A stretch of DNA of 64,000 nucleotides from Clonostachys chloroleuca (Eukaryota; Ascomycota; Sordariomycetes; Hypocreales; Bionectriaceae): NCBI GenBank assembly GCA_037952775.1, contig JBANAY010000004.1:13082001-13146000 (forward strand), in the 5' to 3' direction. The translations under genes and the position numbers were made by a program. Below the pieces are notes generated by a model that was given only the letters and a program-made list of their open reading frames with translations, was not told the DNA's origin and made no database searches. The first letter of the stretch is position 1; the number at the start of each line of letters is the position of its first letter. Of this stretch, positions 27,631 to 39,009 are shown piece after piece.

Positions 27631-28847
27631 TATATAAATCTTAATTTTTAACTATTTATAATAAACTATAACTATAAATAGTATTAGAAAGGGAATTAGT
27701 TTTAAACTAGAAGATTTTAGAGATAATCTTAATAATTATAAGAAAAAGATAATATAAATAAGTATTTATATCTATTATAAGTATATATACTATATAACTA
27801 AAATAGATTAGAAAAGAGTAATAACTAATTTACTAGAATTTATTTTTTAGAAAGTTAAATAGCTAATTTAGTATTAAGTTATATAATAAATAAATACTAA
27901 TAATAAAGTTAATCTATAGATTATAAATTATCTTTTTCTAATACTACTTAAGTTTATTAAAGAGAAATATATAGATATAATTATAATTATAAATAATAAT
28001 TATAGATTCCTATATCTAGTATACTATATTCTAAAGTTAATTAGTAGATTTAATACTCTCTTTTCTAAGAATAATTATTATATTTATAGTATACTAATAT
28101 ATATCTTTCCCCTAAAGCTTAATAATAGATAGTTACTTAAGCTAAATATAAAACTACTCTAGTATCTAGAAGAATAATAAACTAAAGAATAAGAAGAAAT
28201 ATTTTAAGTATTTATATTATAATAAAATATAAAAGAATAAGCTTATAGAGTTAAAGTATAGTAAAACTCTAAAGATTATTAAATTACTAAATAATATTTA
28301 GAGCTTAATTAAGTAAAAGTATAAGAAAAATTAATTAAATAGTATATTAGGAAGTATTAGATTTTCTTTATATAATCTATTTAGATAAAATATAGTTTTT
28401 AACTATTATTAATATTAATATTCTCTAATCTTCTAATAGCTATTGGTCTAATAGTTATTATACTAACTAGTTTTTTACTAAAATATATTTATCTAATAAA
28501 ATATATATACTTATTTAACTTCTAGAGAAATAAATATAAAATCCTAGATTATAAATTTATATATTATAATTAATAAGTATAAAGCTAATATTATAGTAAT
28601 AAAAATATATATTTAAATCTTAGAGTTAATACTAGAAAGTATCTATTATAATTAATTAGTATATTAGAAATATAAATTACTATTAGAATAAAATTAGATA
28701 TTAGTATTTAGGGATAATATAAACTAGTTAAGTTTATATAAGATATTATAATTATATAATTATTAATTTACTAAGTATAGTTATAGGGATATAATTTATT
28801 ATTTAGCTAAATATAATTATAAGGATATAATATTTTTCTGAGTAGGG
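27631..28847. other. AT-rich 3' part of element V
   Basis: RIPed DNA without a recognisable domain, between repeat Y and the right terminal repeat of V. Nothing supportable as a gene. Confidence 0.35.
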
Positions 28848-28957
28848 TAATTACTATAGGGAAAATAATTAATAATAAACTAATAAGTAATAAGTAGGAA
28901 ATTAATAATCTAGCTAACTATAGATAGATTATTAATAATTAATTAAGATTATATATA

Positions 28958-29236
28958 ATAATTTAGTATAAGAATCTATTTAATTTATATCTATATATAT
29001 AAACTATAGTTATAAATTAGAATTCTAAAACTAATAAATACTTAATAAACTAAATATATTTATTACTATACTTATAAAAGAAATATTATATTTATTATAT
29101 ATAGAAATAATAATATAATTAGAATTTATTTAATAAAGAATAAAAGAATATTATAATAAAGGAAAATTAAAAGAATTAATTTTAAAAAAGAAAAATAAGA
29201 TTTATTTACTTTATAAAAATATTATAATATTATAAC
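28958..29236 (+). mobile_element. Family A gypsy copy 2, integrase C-terminal part
   Basis: Collinear with 44195-44478 of copy 5 (end of integrase). It stops exactly where the pogo-like element begins; copy 2 resumes at 31086. It is part of the same element as 18400-21250. Confidence 0.75.
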
Positions 29237-31085
29237 TAAGTTAAGTAGAGGGGAAGTAGCCTGGGGGTAGAAGTAATCTACTTAATTTTTAGTCTGTATA
29301 TTTACCCTAAGTTATATATATTATAATAAAAATAATAATAAAAGCTTTAATTTATATTTTATTAGTAAAATAACTATATATTCAGAATTAGAAATTAATT
29401 CTATAATTAATAATATATTTACTGGATTATCTATATATATTACTATAAAGAAATAAGTAATTCTTTATATAATACTTAGATAATAATTAAAAGATAGCTT
29501 AATATATATATAAGTATATAAATACTAATAGTACCTCTTAAAGGAAGAAGAAAAGAGAGTTAGGAGATAGATTATATCTTAAGAATTACTAGGATATATA
29601 CCTATATATTAATAGCTTTAATATATTACTTCCCAGATCCTTTAAGATCAGAAGGATCTTAAGCCTCTCAGCAGATCCTAGATTAATTAGTTTCTTAGTT
29701 ATCAGGAGAGCCTAGGAGTTAAGATTAGAAAATAAATAGTATTAGCTAGGCTTAATAGAGCTAATCCTAAGAATATTAATAGGTTCTTTAATAACTATAA
29801 CTCAGTCTCTTAGATTAAACTGGAGAATATATAGAATACTAATAAGGTTAGTATTATAGAAGGATATAGTCTTAATAGCCTTATTATTAGCTCTAATAAA
29901 GGAAGCTATAAGTATATAGTTTTTAAAGAGAACTAAGAGAGAGCTTAGATTATACTTATTAAGGCTATTTCTACTATTAGAGAGACTCTAACTTCTTATA
30001 TTATATTTAAAGGTAAAGTAGTATAATAATAGTAGTTTAAAGATAACTTTAATAAGAACTAACTATTTATAATATTATAAAATAGATAGATTAGTAATAC
30101 CCTTATACTTAAAGAGCTTTAATAAGTATTTATTCTGAAAACTACTTCTACTAATCCCTCCAAGGCTCAGCTGCTAATAGTTAATAGCTATAGCTTATAT
30201 ATAATATTAGAATTTATATAGGAATACTTCTAAAATAATATCTTCTTTCTCTTCTTACCTGTATATACCTTATATATCTTATAGCTACTTAACTTAGGTA
30301 TATTTTCTATACTAAAAGCAGCTTATTAAAAATATCTAGAGTAGCTTAATAAAATACTTAATTTAATTATAATTAGAAAAGCTAACTTTCTTAAATATTA
30401 TACTAAAGCTCGTAAAGAGGCTCTAATAATAAAGAATATTAAATCAGGATATCAGGCTATAGGAATTTATTCTCTAAACTGCTAGAAGATACTTTTAAGC
30501 AGCTAAGTTATAGCTATAGCTAAAGTACTTTTAATACTATAAAAGCTAGCCTAGAAGGATAAATATTATCTTTAAATATTTTAAAATAGCCTTTAAGTTA
30601 TTAATACAATAAGGTATCTATACCCTATTAGCCCTTATATAAGAAGGCTGCTTATATAATATAGCTATAAGGTAGTATAAATAATTAATTTATTAAGTAT
30701 TTAATTAGTTTTAAAAAATTAGGAATTAGAAGTCTAAAAGACTCTAAATAAATACCTAAGTTATAAGAAGTATAGAGCTATTAAACTAGATAAGAATAAG
30801 ATTTTCTACTTATTTATATAGATAAAAGATATATAAGGTAGGCTTAATAAATTAAGGAGGAAGAGGTAGTATATATAGAAACTATAAACCTCTAATAATA
30901 ATAATACTGATACTGCTATAATTATTATAATAAGCTAATTATAATAGTATAATTTTTTATAGCTATTAGAGTTAAATTTATATAGTAATCATTAAGTTAT
31001 ATTATTAAGGCTATTAAAAATATATAGTATTTAGAGTAAGCTACTTCCCCCCCCCCCCGGGCTACTTCCCCCCTATTTAACTTAA
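29237..31085 (+). mobile_element. pogo/Fot1-like DNA transposon, ~1.85 kb
   Basis: The terminal inverted repeats are clear. The left end reads TTAAGTAGAGGGGAAGTAGC (29241-29260). The inverse of the right end (31057-31085) gives TTAAATAGGGGGGAAGTAGC. Both are followed by a G run, which on the right is a long C homopolymer at about 31046-31058. The length of ~1.85 kb is usual for Fot1/pogo elements. It is inserted into the integrase C-terminus of family A copy 2; the flanks rejoin to match 44470-44490 and 48950-48970. Confidence 0.8.
29640..30960 (+). pseudogene. pogo/Fot1-like transposase, inactivated
   Basis: A forward frame runs through a DDE_1-type region. A stretch at 29775-30020 matches the spacing around the first catalytic residue and the I-F-K-G-K motif (about 30000-30015). 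A second block at 30150-30330 contains the position where pogo-family enzymes carry D-G-H; here it reads N-S-Y, as expected for G-to-A changes. A third block at 30390-30480 holds K-A-R-K-E-A-L (about 30405) and the N-I-K-S-G-Y-Q motif of the family C-terminal part. Many RIP-type stops interrupt it. The DNA-binding N-terminus was not clearly found. Family assignment is by motif memory only. Confidence 0.7.
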
Positions 31086-31640
31086 ATAATAAATTAAATT
31101 CTAAAAAATTAAAATTATTAAAATTCTAAAGAAAAAATTAGATATTAACTATAAATTATTATTACTAGATATAATATATATCTATCTAGTTTTTTATATT
31201 TTATTATTTAAAAAAATACTATAAAATACTCTAGATTAAAACTATTTAATTAAGATCTATAAAGAAAAATATAAACTAGAAAAAATACTAAGAAAAAAGA
31301 TTAAAAATAAATATTTTATTTAATAAAATAAAAAAAAGATAATAAAAAAGATAATATATAGAAACCTACTAAATATTTAAAGAACTATTAGTATTTAATA
31401 TAATAGTTCTACTAAAAAGTAAAAAGCTTAAATTAGAAAAATCCTTCTCTAAGCCTAATTAATTTAAATCTATTATAGAAGTAATATTAGAAAAATAAAC
31501 TTCTTTTATAATAAAATATTTAGAAAAATCTAGAGTATTTAATATTTAATTAAAAAAAGATTCTTTCTTATCTAACTTTATTATAAACTATCTCTATATT
31601 ATATATTAAAACTATTTTAATTATTATATAAAGTTATATA
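31086..31640 (+). mobile_element. Family A gypsy copy 2, 3' end
   Basis: It resumes the sequence interrupted by the pogo-like element and matches 44480-44720 of copy 5, covering the region between integrase and chromodomain. A degraded tail follows to about 31640, and the 3' LTR is not clearly preserved. Confidence 0.65.
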
Positions 31641-31744
31641 TATATATATATATAGGAGAATATAATTAATATTTTATATATTAATTATACTATTAATTAA
31701 TTATTAATAATATATTCTATATTATTTATATTATCTTAATATAT

Positions 31745-33098
31745 ATATATATTTATTTTATTAGATAGAATACTCTTTTAGATAGTTATTAATAATATTA
31801 TCTATATATCTATTATTACTAGCTCTATAATATTTATATATTAATAGTAATTTATATTATATAGTTTATAATAATCTGATTATATTATTCAGAATAATAT
31901 TCTAATTAGTTATATTCTAATATACCCTAGATCTCTATTTAGTATAAGTTATCTAACTATTATATATTAATAATTCTTATTTAGTTAATTATCTTATCTT
32001 AATTACTATATAATAATAAAGAAGATATTATAATTACTATAAACTCTACTAATATTAATTTTAACTAATAATCTATTATATCTATTTATTTACTCTTTAT
32101 TAATAATATAATAGATAAAGATAAAAATAATAATAATAAGAAGAAGAAGATTTAGTTACTCTAAGACTAAATTAATTAACTCTAGGATTATTTAGCTAGT
32201 CTTTAGAATAAACTAGCTATTATAATTAATACTATAGAGTAATAAGCTATTATAAATACTATTATTATAGCCCAGATTATAACTACTATCTAGAGATATA
32301 AACTAGGATAATTATTTAAACTATTAATACTTAAGATATTTAATAAAATCTAATTTAAACTCTAAGGGTTTATATAACTTAAAGTATATTTTAATTATTT
32401 CCCTATTATTCTTAATACTAATATAACTAAAGTTATATATATTTATTTTTAACTTACTAAAAGTATATTTAAATAGTTTAAATTAATTATAAGAAAGTAT
32501 TTTAATAAATAAAGAAGTTAATAAACTATTTATATTATAATAAGTTTTAATTATTTTAAAGAAATTCTTAAATAAATCTTTAGAATTTAAAATTTAAAAT
32601 ATAAAACTAAATATAATATTAATAAACTTATCTAAACTAGATTAATTTTAATCTTTAGTACTAAATATATTTAATTATTAATTAAAATAGAATAGAATTA
32701 TAAATAAGCTATATCTTACTATTTTAATAAACTTAAAGAAGAAATATAGAAAGTATTATATAAAGAATAATTATCTAGTTTCTATAATTATATAATAATA
32801 GCTATATATATTAATAATAAGTAATATTAATAGTAAATATAAAGAAAGGAATCTATTTATACTAATACTAATAATTTTTAATATAATTTAAAATAAAAGA
32901 TTATAGTCTTTAGAATATATATAAATTCTATAAAACTAGGAGCTATAAAGAAATAGAAATACTATAATTATAATAAGATTAAGTATATTTTATTATTATA
33001 TCTAAAGCTTAAGAAATAGAAATAAAAAGATTAAAAACTTATTAAAAAAAGTAAAAAATAACTAGAAGTAATTAAAAAGATTAAAATTAAGATCTTTA
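31745..33098 (+). mobile_element. Family A gypsy copy 3, LTR plus gag only
   Basis: It holds the LTR 3' part (31745-31965), an uninterrupted leader (about 31965-32160) and gag to the zinc-knuckle region (about 32940-33030). It then stops abruptly where repeat Z sequence begins. The leader shows the pre-insertion state of the site that repeat Y occupies in copy 1. Confidence 0.7.
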
Positions 33099-33109
33099 GA
33101 ATAAGCTTT

Positions 33110-33340
33110 TCTCTTTAAGAGCTATAACTATAATCAGATTATTTATATATTTAGCTATATAAATATTTTCTATTACTAAAGTTTTTATAAAATTAATATT
33201 TATATCTAGACTAAAAATATAATATTTTAATTTTATTTTATAATATTAAAAATTTAGATATAAACTACTAATTATATTCTTAAAAAATATATATTAAATT
33301 ATATATTATTTAATTTTAGAATATACTCTTATTTATAATA
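33110..33340 (-). repeat. Repeat Z fragment, probable 3' LTR of gypsy copy 4
   Basis: It matches 7240-7476. It directly abuts the 3' end of the inverted gypsy copy 4, with the presumed LTR start (minus-strand TATTATAAATAAGAG) facing the element. This is the position expected of a 3' LTR, and it links Z to a gypsy lineage. Confidence 0.55.
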
Positions 33341-36300
33341 AAACTAATAAAATAAAAAGAATTTTTATTTAATAAAGTAAAATATTTATTTATTTTTAAT
33401 TTCTTTTTTTAGTATTTTTTCTAGTTTATATTTTTCTTTATAAATTTTAATTAAATAATTTTAATTTAAAATATTTTCTAATACTTTTTTAAGTAATAAG
33501 ATATAAAAAACTAAGTAGATATATATTATATCTAATAATAATAGTTTATAATTAATATCTGATTTTTTTCTTTAGAATTTTAAATAATTCTAATTTTTTT
33601 ATAATCTAATTTATTATTTAGTTATAATATTATAATATTTTTATAAAATAAATAAATTTTATCTTTTTCTTTTAAAATTAGTTCTTTTAATTTTATTTTA
33701 TTATAATATTTCTTTATTCTTTTTTAAATAAATTCTAGTTTTATTTTTATTTCTATATATAATAAATATAATATTTCTTTTATAAATATAATAATAGATA
33801 TATCTAATTTATTAAGTATTTATTAATTTTAAAACTCTAATTTATATTTATATATATAGATATAAATTAAATAGATTTTTATATTATTAAACTATTATAT
33901 ATAATCTATATTATAAATAATAATTATATCTAATTATCTTATTTATAATTAATATATATTTATAAATATTATTTTAATATTTAGTTTAAATATTCTATTT
34001 ATTTATTACTTTAAAAATAGTAAGCTATTAAAAACTTATACTTAGTTTCTATTTATACTATAGATAATTATTAAATAAAGATAAATATTATATCTCTAAG
34101 ATTATTTTTTTAAAATAATCTATAATAACTAATTATATATTATAGGAATTAGTATATAAAATCTTCTATAGAGCTTATTTTCTTATATAGAATAAAATAT
34201 CTATACTCTATAAGTTTATTAATAATAATTAAAATACTATTATATTATATTTTTATTATTAGTTCTATTAATAATAATAGTTTAATAATATAATTAAAAA
34301 ATATTAATTTAGTTATTTTAATATTTATACTAATTTAAGTTCTTTATAGAATTTATATCTTATAGACTTAATTTATATATAAGTATTATATTCTAAAACT
34401 ATAATTTATATATATTTTTTATAGATTAGAGTAATTATAATATTATTTTATTCTATTAAAGGTTTTTTTAATTTCTTAATATTCTAAAAGTAGATATTTA
34501 TATATTTTCTTAATAAATATTATTCTTATTTTTTATTATAATTTCCTTATATTTAGTATAATATATTTATTATCTATTAAGTTATTATATAATAGTAAAA
34601 TATTAAATATTTTTATAATCTATATATATTTTAACTTTATATTATATTTCTAGATAGTAGTATTTAAATTCTTTAAATATATATATAATAATTATAAATT
34701 CCTTATTATAAATAGAATAATTAAATTCTATATTATATAGTTTCTTTAAGAAGAATACTATAGAATATAAAATTCTATTATTCTTCTTTTAGTTAAATTA
34801 TATACTAATTATAAAATATAAGATATTAGTTTTAAATTTTATTTTCTTTATAAAATTAAATATTTATAATATAGATTTTAAAAATATTTAGTTTTTAATT
34901 TTATTAAATACTTATTATTTATTATTCTATTAAAAATTCTATTTTTTTTATAATATTATATAAAGATATAATAATTTTCCTATAATATTTAATAAAATAT
35001 TAATAATAATTAATAAATTTAAAAACTTTTTATATTTCTTTAATAGATTTTAATATTTTCTAATTTTTAATTATAATAATCTTATTTTATTTAATTAAAT
35101 AATATATTTTAAAAAATTAATTTTTTATATATAGAAAAAACTTTTCTTTAATTCTATAAGAAATTTTACTTTTTCTAGTTTTTTTAAAACTTAATATATA
35201 TATTTCTTATATATTTTTAGATTATTAGAAAATATTAGAATATTATTAAGATATATAATTATAAAAATATTAAAATACTTTTAAAATAATTATTTATTAA
35301 AATATTATAAATATATTTATTAGTTTAAAAAATATAATAAAATATTTATAAAGATTAAACTTTATTTTAAATATTATTTTCTATTTATTTTCTTTTTTAA
35401 TTTATATTAAATTATAAGTTTTCTTTAGATCTAATATAATAAACTATTATTTATTTTATAATTAATTTCTAAGTTCTATAATTAATAATAAGAATATTTT
35501 ATCTTTATATATAATTTTATTTAATTATTAGTAATTAATAACTAAATAGAGTTTATTATTTTTTTTAATATAAATATTATAAAATATTCTATAAATAAAG
35601 TTAATAATTATATATAGCTTTTTATTAATATATTATTAATATATTTATAAAGTATTTATAACTAAGATTTTATAAGATTATATAGTTTATAAAAATTAGA
35701 TTTTTCTTTTTTAATAAGAGATTTTATAATTCTATTAATTATATTCTAATAATTTTATTTTAAGTTTTTTAATTTCTTTTTACTATTAATTATATTTAAT
35801 TTTATATTTTTATTATTATTCTTTTATTAATTATTTCTAATTAATTAATATTAAAAATATATTTAAAAGTAATTTCTATTTTTATATTTATTCTAAAATT
35901 TATATTATTTATTTTAATTTTTATTAGAATAAGTTTCTTATTATACTAGATTATAATATTATTAAAATTATAATTATTATATCTACTTATTATTATAAAT
36001 TATTATTTTTACTATTTATAATAATATTTTTAATTATAAAAGAATTATTCTATTCTTCTAGTATTTAATAAAATTTTAATTTCTATTAATTTTAATATAA
36101 ATTTATAAAAGTATCTCTCTACTCTATATAATTAATAAACTAATCTATTAATAAGTTTATATATTATAACTATAATATATCTAAATATTACTTTATAGAT
36201 TTCTAATAATATTAAGTTATAAATAATATTAAACTTTTTTCTTTAGATTTTAATTATAAAATAATTAGTTTTAAAGTTAATAGTTCTATTATTATATTTA

Positions 36301-37285
36301 AATTTTAAATCTTTAATATTAATAACTATATAGGTTTTTTTTTTTTTCTTTTTCTATAATAAATAGAATTAATTAATTAATTATTAATAAAATATAATTT
36401 TCCTATATTCTATAATTAATAAATATTATAAACTAGTTTCTTTTAATTTTAATTTCTATAAAAATATAAAGTAAGGTTTTTATTTTAATAGCTCCTAGAG
36501 TTCTCTAATTTATTATTAATATTATTCTATATTATAACTCTATTATAAATAATTTAGATTATTTTTTATTTAATTAATTTATTATTTAAACTTCTTTTAT
36601 TTATTATTATTTTTAAATATTTATTTTAAGATTTTTTTTTTTTTAAATATTTTAAATATTTATAATTTTAAAATAAACTATTAGAACTTTATTATTTATT
36701 CTTATAATTCTTTTTCTTTAGAATATACTTTTTCTTATTCTTTTTTATTAATTAAAATAATATCTAATTTTTCTTTTTTATTATTTTTTTTTATTAATTA
36801 TTAGAAATAATTATTTTTTTAAATAGTATTTTTATAGTTTTTCCTTTTATAATTATTATTATTAGAGATATAGCTTAATAGTATTTATATTATTATTACT
36901 ATATTTTACTAATTCTAATATCTTTTATTTAGTATTTAAATAAATTCTATAATTCTAATTATTATATTATTTAATCTAATTATTATAAATAATTATAATT
37001 TATATTTCTACTTATTTTTATTTATACTATAATTTAATCTTATTATCTTTATAAATCTTATATTTCTATTCTTAATATAATTCTACTAGCAGTTCTTTAT
37101 ATATATATTTAATATAATATTCTTCTAGATTTTCTTTAAAGATAATATATAGTTTTATTCTATACTATTAGTATATAAAGTATTATATTTATATTACTTT
37201 ATACTTAATAGGAATTTTTCTAATTAGAAATAAAAAGAAGTTATTTATAATCTTACTTTTCTAATATATTTTATACTATATAATC
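33341..37285 (-). mobile_element. Family A-like gypsy copy 4, inverted, RIPed
   Basis: The reverse complement is collinear with copy 5. It shows the chromodomain region near 33350-33480, integrase and RNase H at about 33850-34950, reverse transcriptase at about 35200-35560 (Y-L-N-N box near 35240-35255), protease near 36200-36420, and gag beyond 36500. It is among the most mutated copies: almost no G survives in the former plus-sense CpA/CpG contexts, and long poly-T tracts remain (for example 36335-36350). Confidence 0.75.
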
Positions 37286-37289
37286 TTTT

Positions 37290-38555
37290 AGAGTTTAATT
37301 AATATTTTTAATAATATTTTTAAAATAATAATTATTATTATTTAAAATAATCTAATATAACTATTTACTAAATATATTTATAATATATCTCTCTAATTAG
37401 TTAAAAACTTACTTATAGTAATAAAGCTATTCCTAATATTATAGATTTAATAGCTATATTTATTTAATCTATTATTTTATATAATTTATTATTTATAATT
37501 ATTATTATAAAAACTTATAAAGAATTAAAATAAGTTTAAATAAATATTATATTTTAAGAATAACTATTTTCTTATATAGATCTACTATAGTCTAATATAT
37601 AACTTATAGTTTTAATATATTATATATTATATTAAGATAATTAGAATAAAAATAGTTTTTAAAAATTAATTATTTAAACTTTATATTTTTTTTAATTATA
37701 TTTAAATTAAAATATTATTTATATTAGATTAAAATATATTAGAGTTTATTTTAATTTAATTTAAAATTATATATATTTAGAAATAAAAAAAGCTAATTAT
37801 TTAAAATTATTAATTTTATTTCTATAAATATAATATATATTTATAATTATAGAATATTTTTATTAGAAATAATATAGATTTAATATTAATTTAATATCTA
37901 TTTAGTTATATTATATAATATAATATAATATATAATATATTAAAATTATAAATTATATATTAAAATTATAAATTATATATTAAAACTATAAATTATATAT
38001 TAAACTATAATAAGCTATATAAAATAATAAATTAAATAAATATAGTTATTAGATTTATAATATTAAAAGTAGCTTTATTACTATAAATAAATCTTTAACT
38101 AATTTAAGAGATATATTATAAATATATTTAGTAAATAATTATATTAAATTATTTTAGATAATTATTATTATTATTTTAAAGATTTTATTAAAAATATTAA
38201 TTAAACTTTAAAAAATTAGAATATTTATATTAGATATTATAACTATTTAAAGTATTTAGTAATTAATTAATTAAATAATTATAATAAGTTTTAAATTAAA
38301 AAGAAAAAATAATAATTATTATTAAATAATAAATTTCTCTCTTTAGAGATTATAATTATAATTAGAGTATTTATATATCTAGTTATACTATATAAATATT
38401 TTCTATTACTAGAGTTTTTATAAGATTAATATTTATATTTAAACTAAAAGTATAATATTTTAATTTTATTTTATAATATTAAAAGTTTAAATATAAACTA
38501 CTAATTATATTTTTAAAAAATATATATTAAATATATATTATTTAATTTTAGAATA
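37290..38555. repeat. Head-to-head inverted duplication of repeat Z
   Basis: The left arm (37290-37920) is Z reversed and the right arm (about 38010-38555) is the right part of Z in direct orientation. Together they form a large imperfect inverted repeat. At the centre, 37935-38005, a 20-22-bp unit (TATATTAAAATTATAAAT-type) is repeated three to four times. The right arm is cut by the 5' LTR of gypsy copy 5 at 38560. Confidence 0.6.
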
Positions 38556-38559
38556 TATT

Positions 38560-38936
38560 TATTATAAATAAAGGCCTCCTTCGGGCTATAGGAAGTTATA
38601 TATAAAGTAGATAGTACTAATCTACCTTAGTAACTAATAAGGGTAACTTTACTCTTCTAAAGTAAAATCTTAAGTAAAAACTATTATAAATACTCTAATA
38701 AATATACTATTATATATATATATTTATTTCTATAGCTTAGATACTCTTTTTAGATAGTTATTAATAATATTATCTATATATCTATTATTACTAGCTCTAT
38801 AATACTTATATATTAATAGTAACTTATATTATATAGCCTAAGATAACCTAATTATACTATTTAGAATAATACTCTAATTAGTTTAACTCTAACCTACTCT
38901 AGACCCCTATTTAGTATAAGTTATCTAACTATTATA
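38560..38936 (+). repeat. 5' LTR of gypsy copy 5
   Basis: 377 bp, paired with 45566-45941. It keeps one TCGGG near 38581, which is CAGAC in the 3' LTR. Confidence 0.85.
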
Positions 38937-39009
38937 TATTAATAACTCTTATTTAGCTAATTACCTTATCTTAACTACTATATAATAATAAAGAAGATAT
39001 TATAACTAC

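Larger units (their letters stand above)
21251..28957 (+). mobile_element. Element V, second gypsy-like LTR element with nested insertions
   Basis: Direct terminal repeats of about 108 bp (21251-21358 and 28848-28957) share TTACTATAGGGAAA at the left and AATTAAGATTATATATA at the right. Inside, 25480-26300 reads, after allowing for C-to-T changes, like a gypsy integrase core followed by the C-terminal integrase module (about 26120-26300). This is a lineage different from family A. A reverse transcriptase was not recognised, partly because repeat Z (23389-24416) interrupts the body; repeat Y sits at 26865-27630. It lies within the integrase of gypsy copy 2. The terminal repeats are short for LTRs and no target duplication is seen, so a rearranged composite is also possible. 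Confidence 0.45.

Noticed and set aside
31046..31058. C homopolymer as a G-quadruplex or regulatory site
   Set aside because: It lies within the pogo-like terminal inverted repeat, and one run alone cannot form a quadruplex. It was kept only as a repeat or sequencing question.
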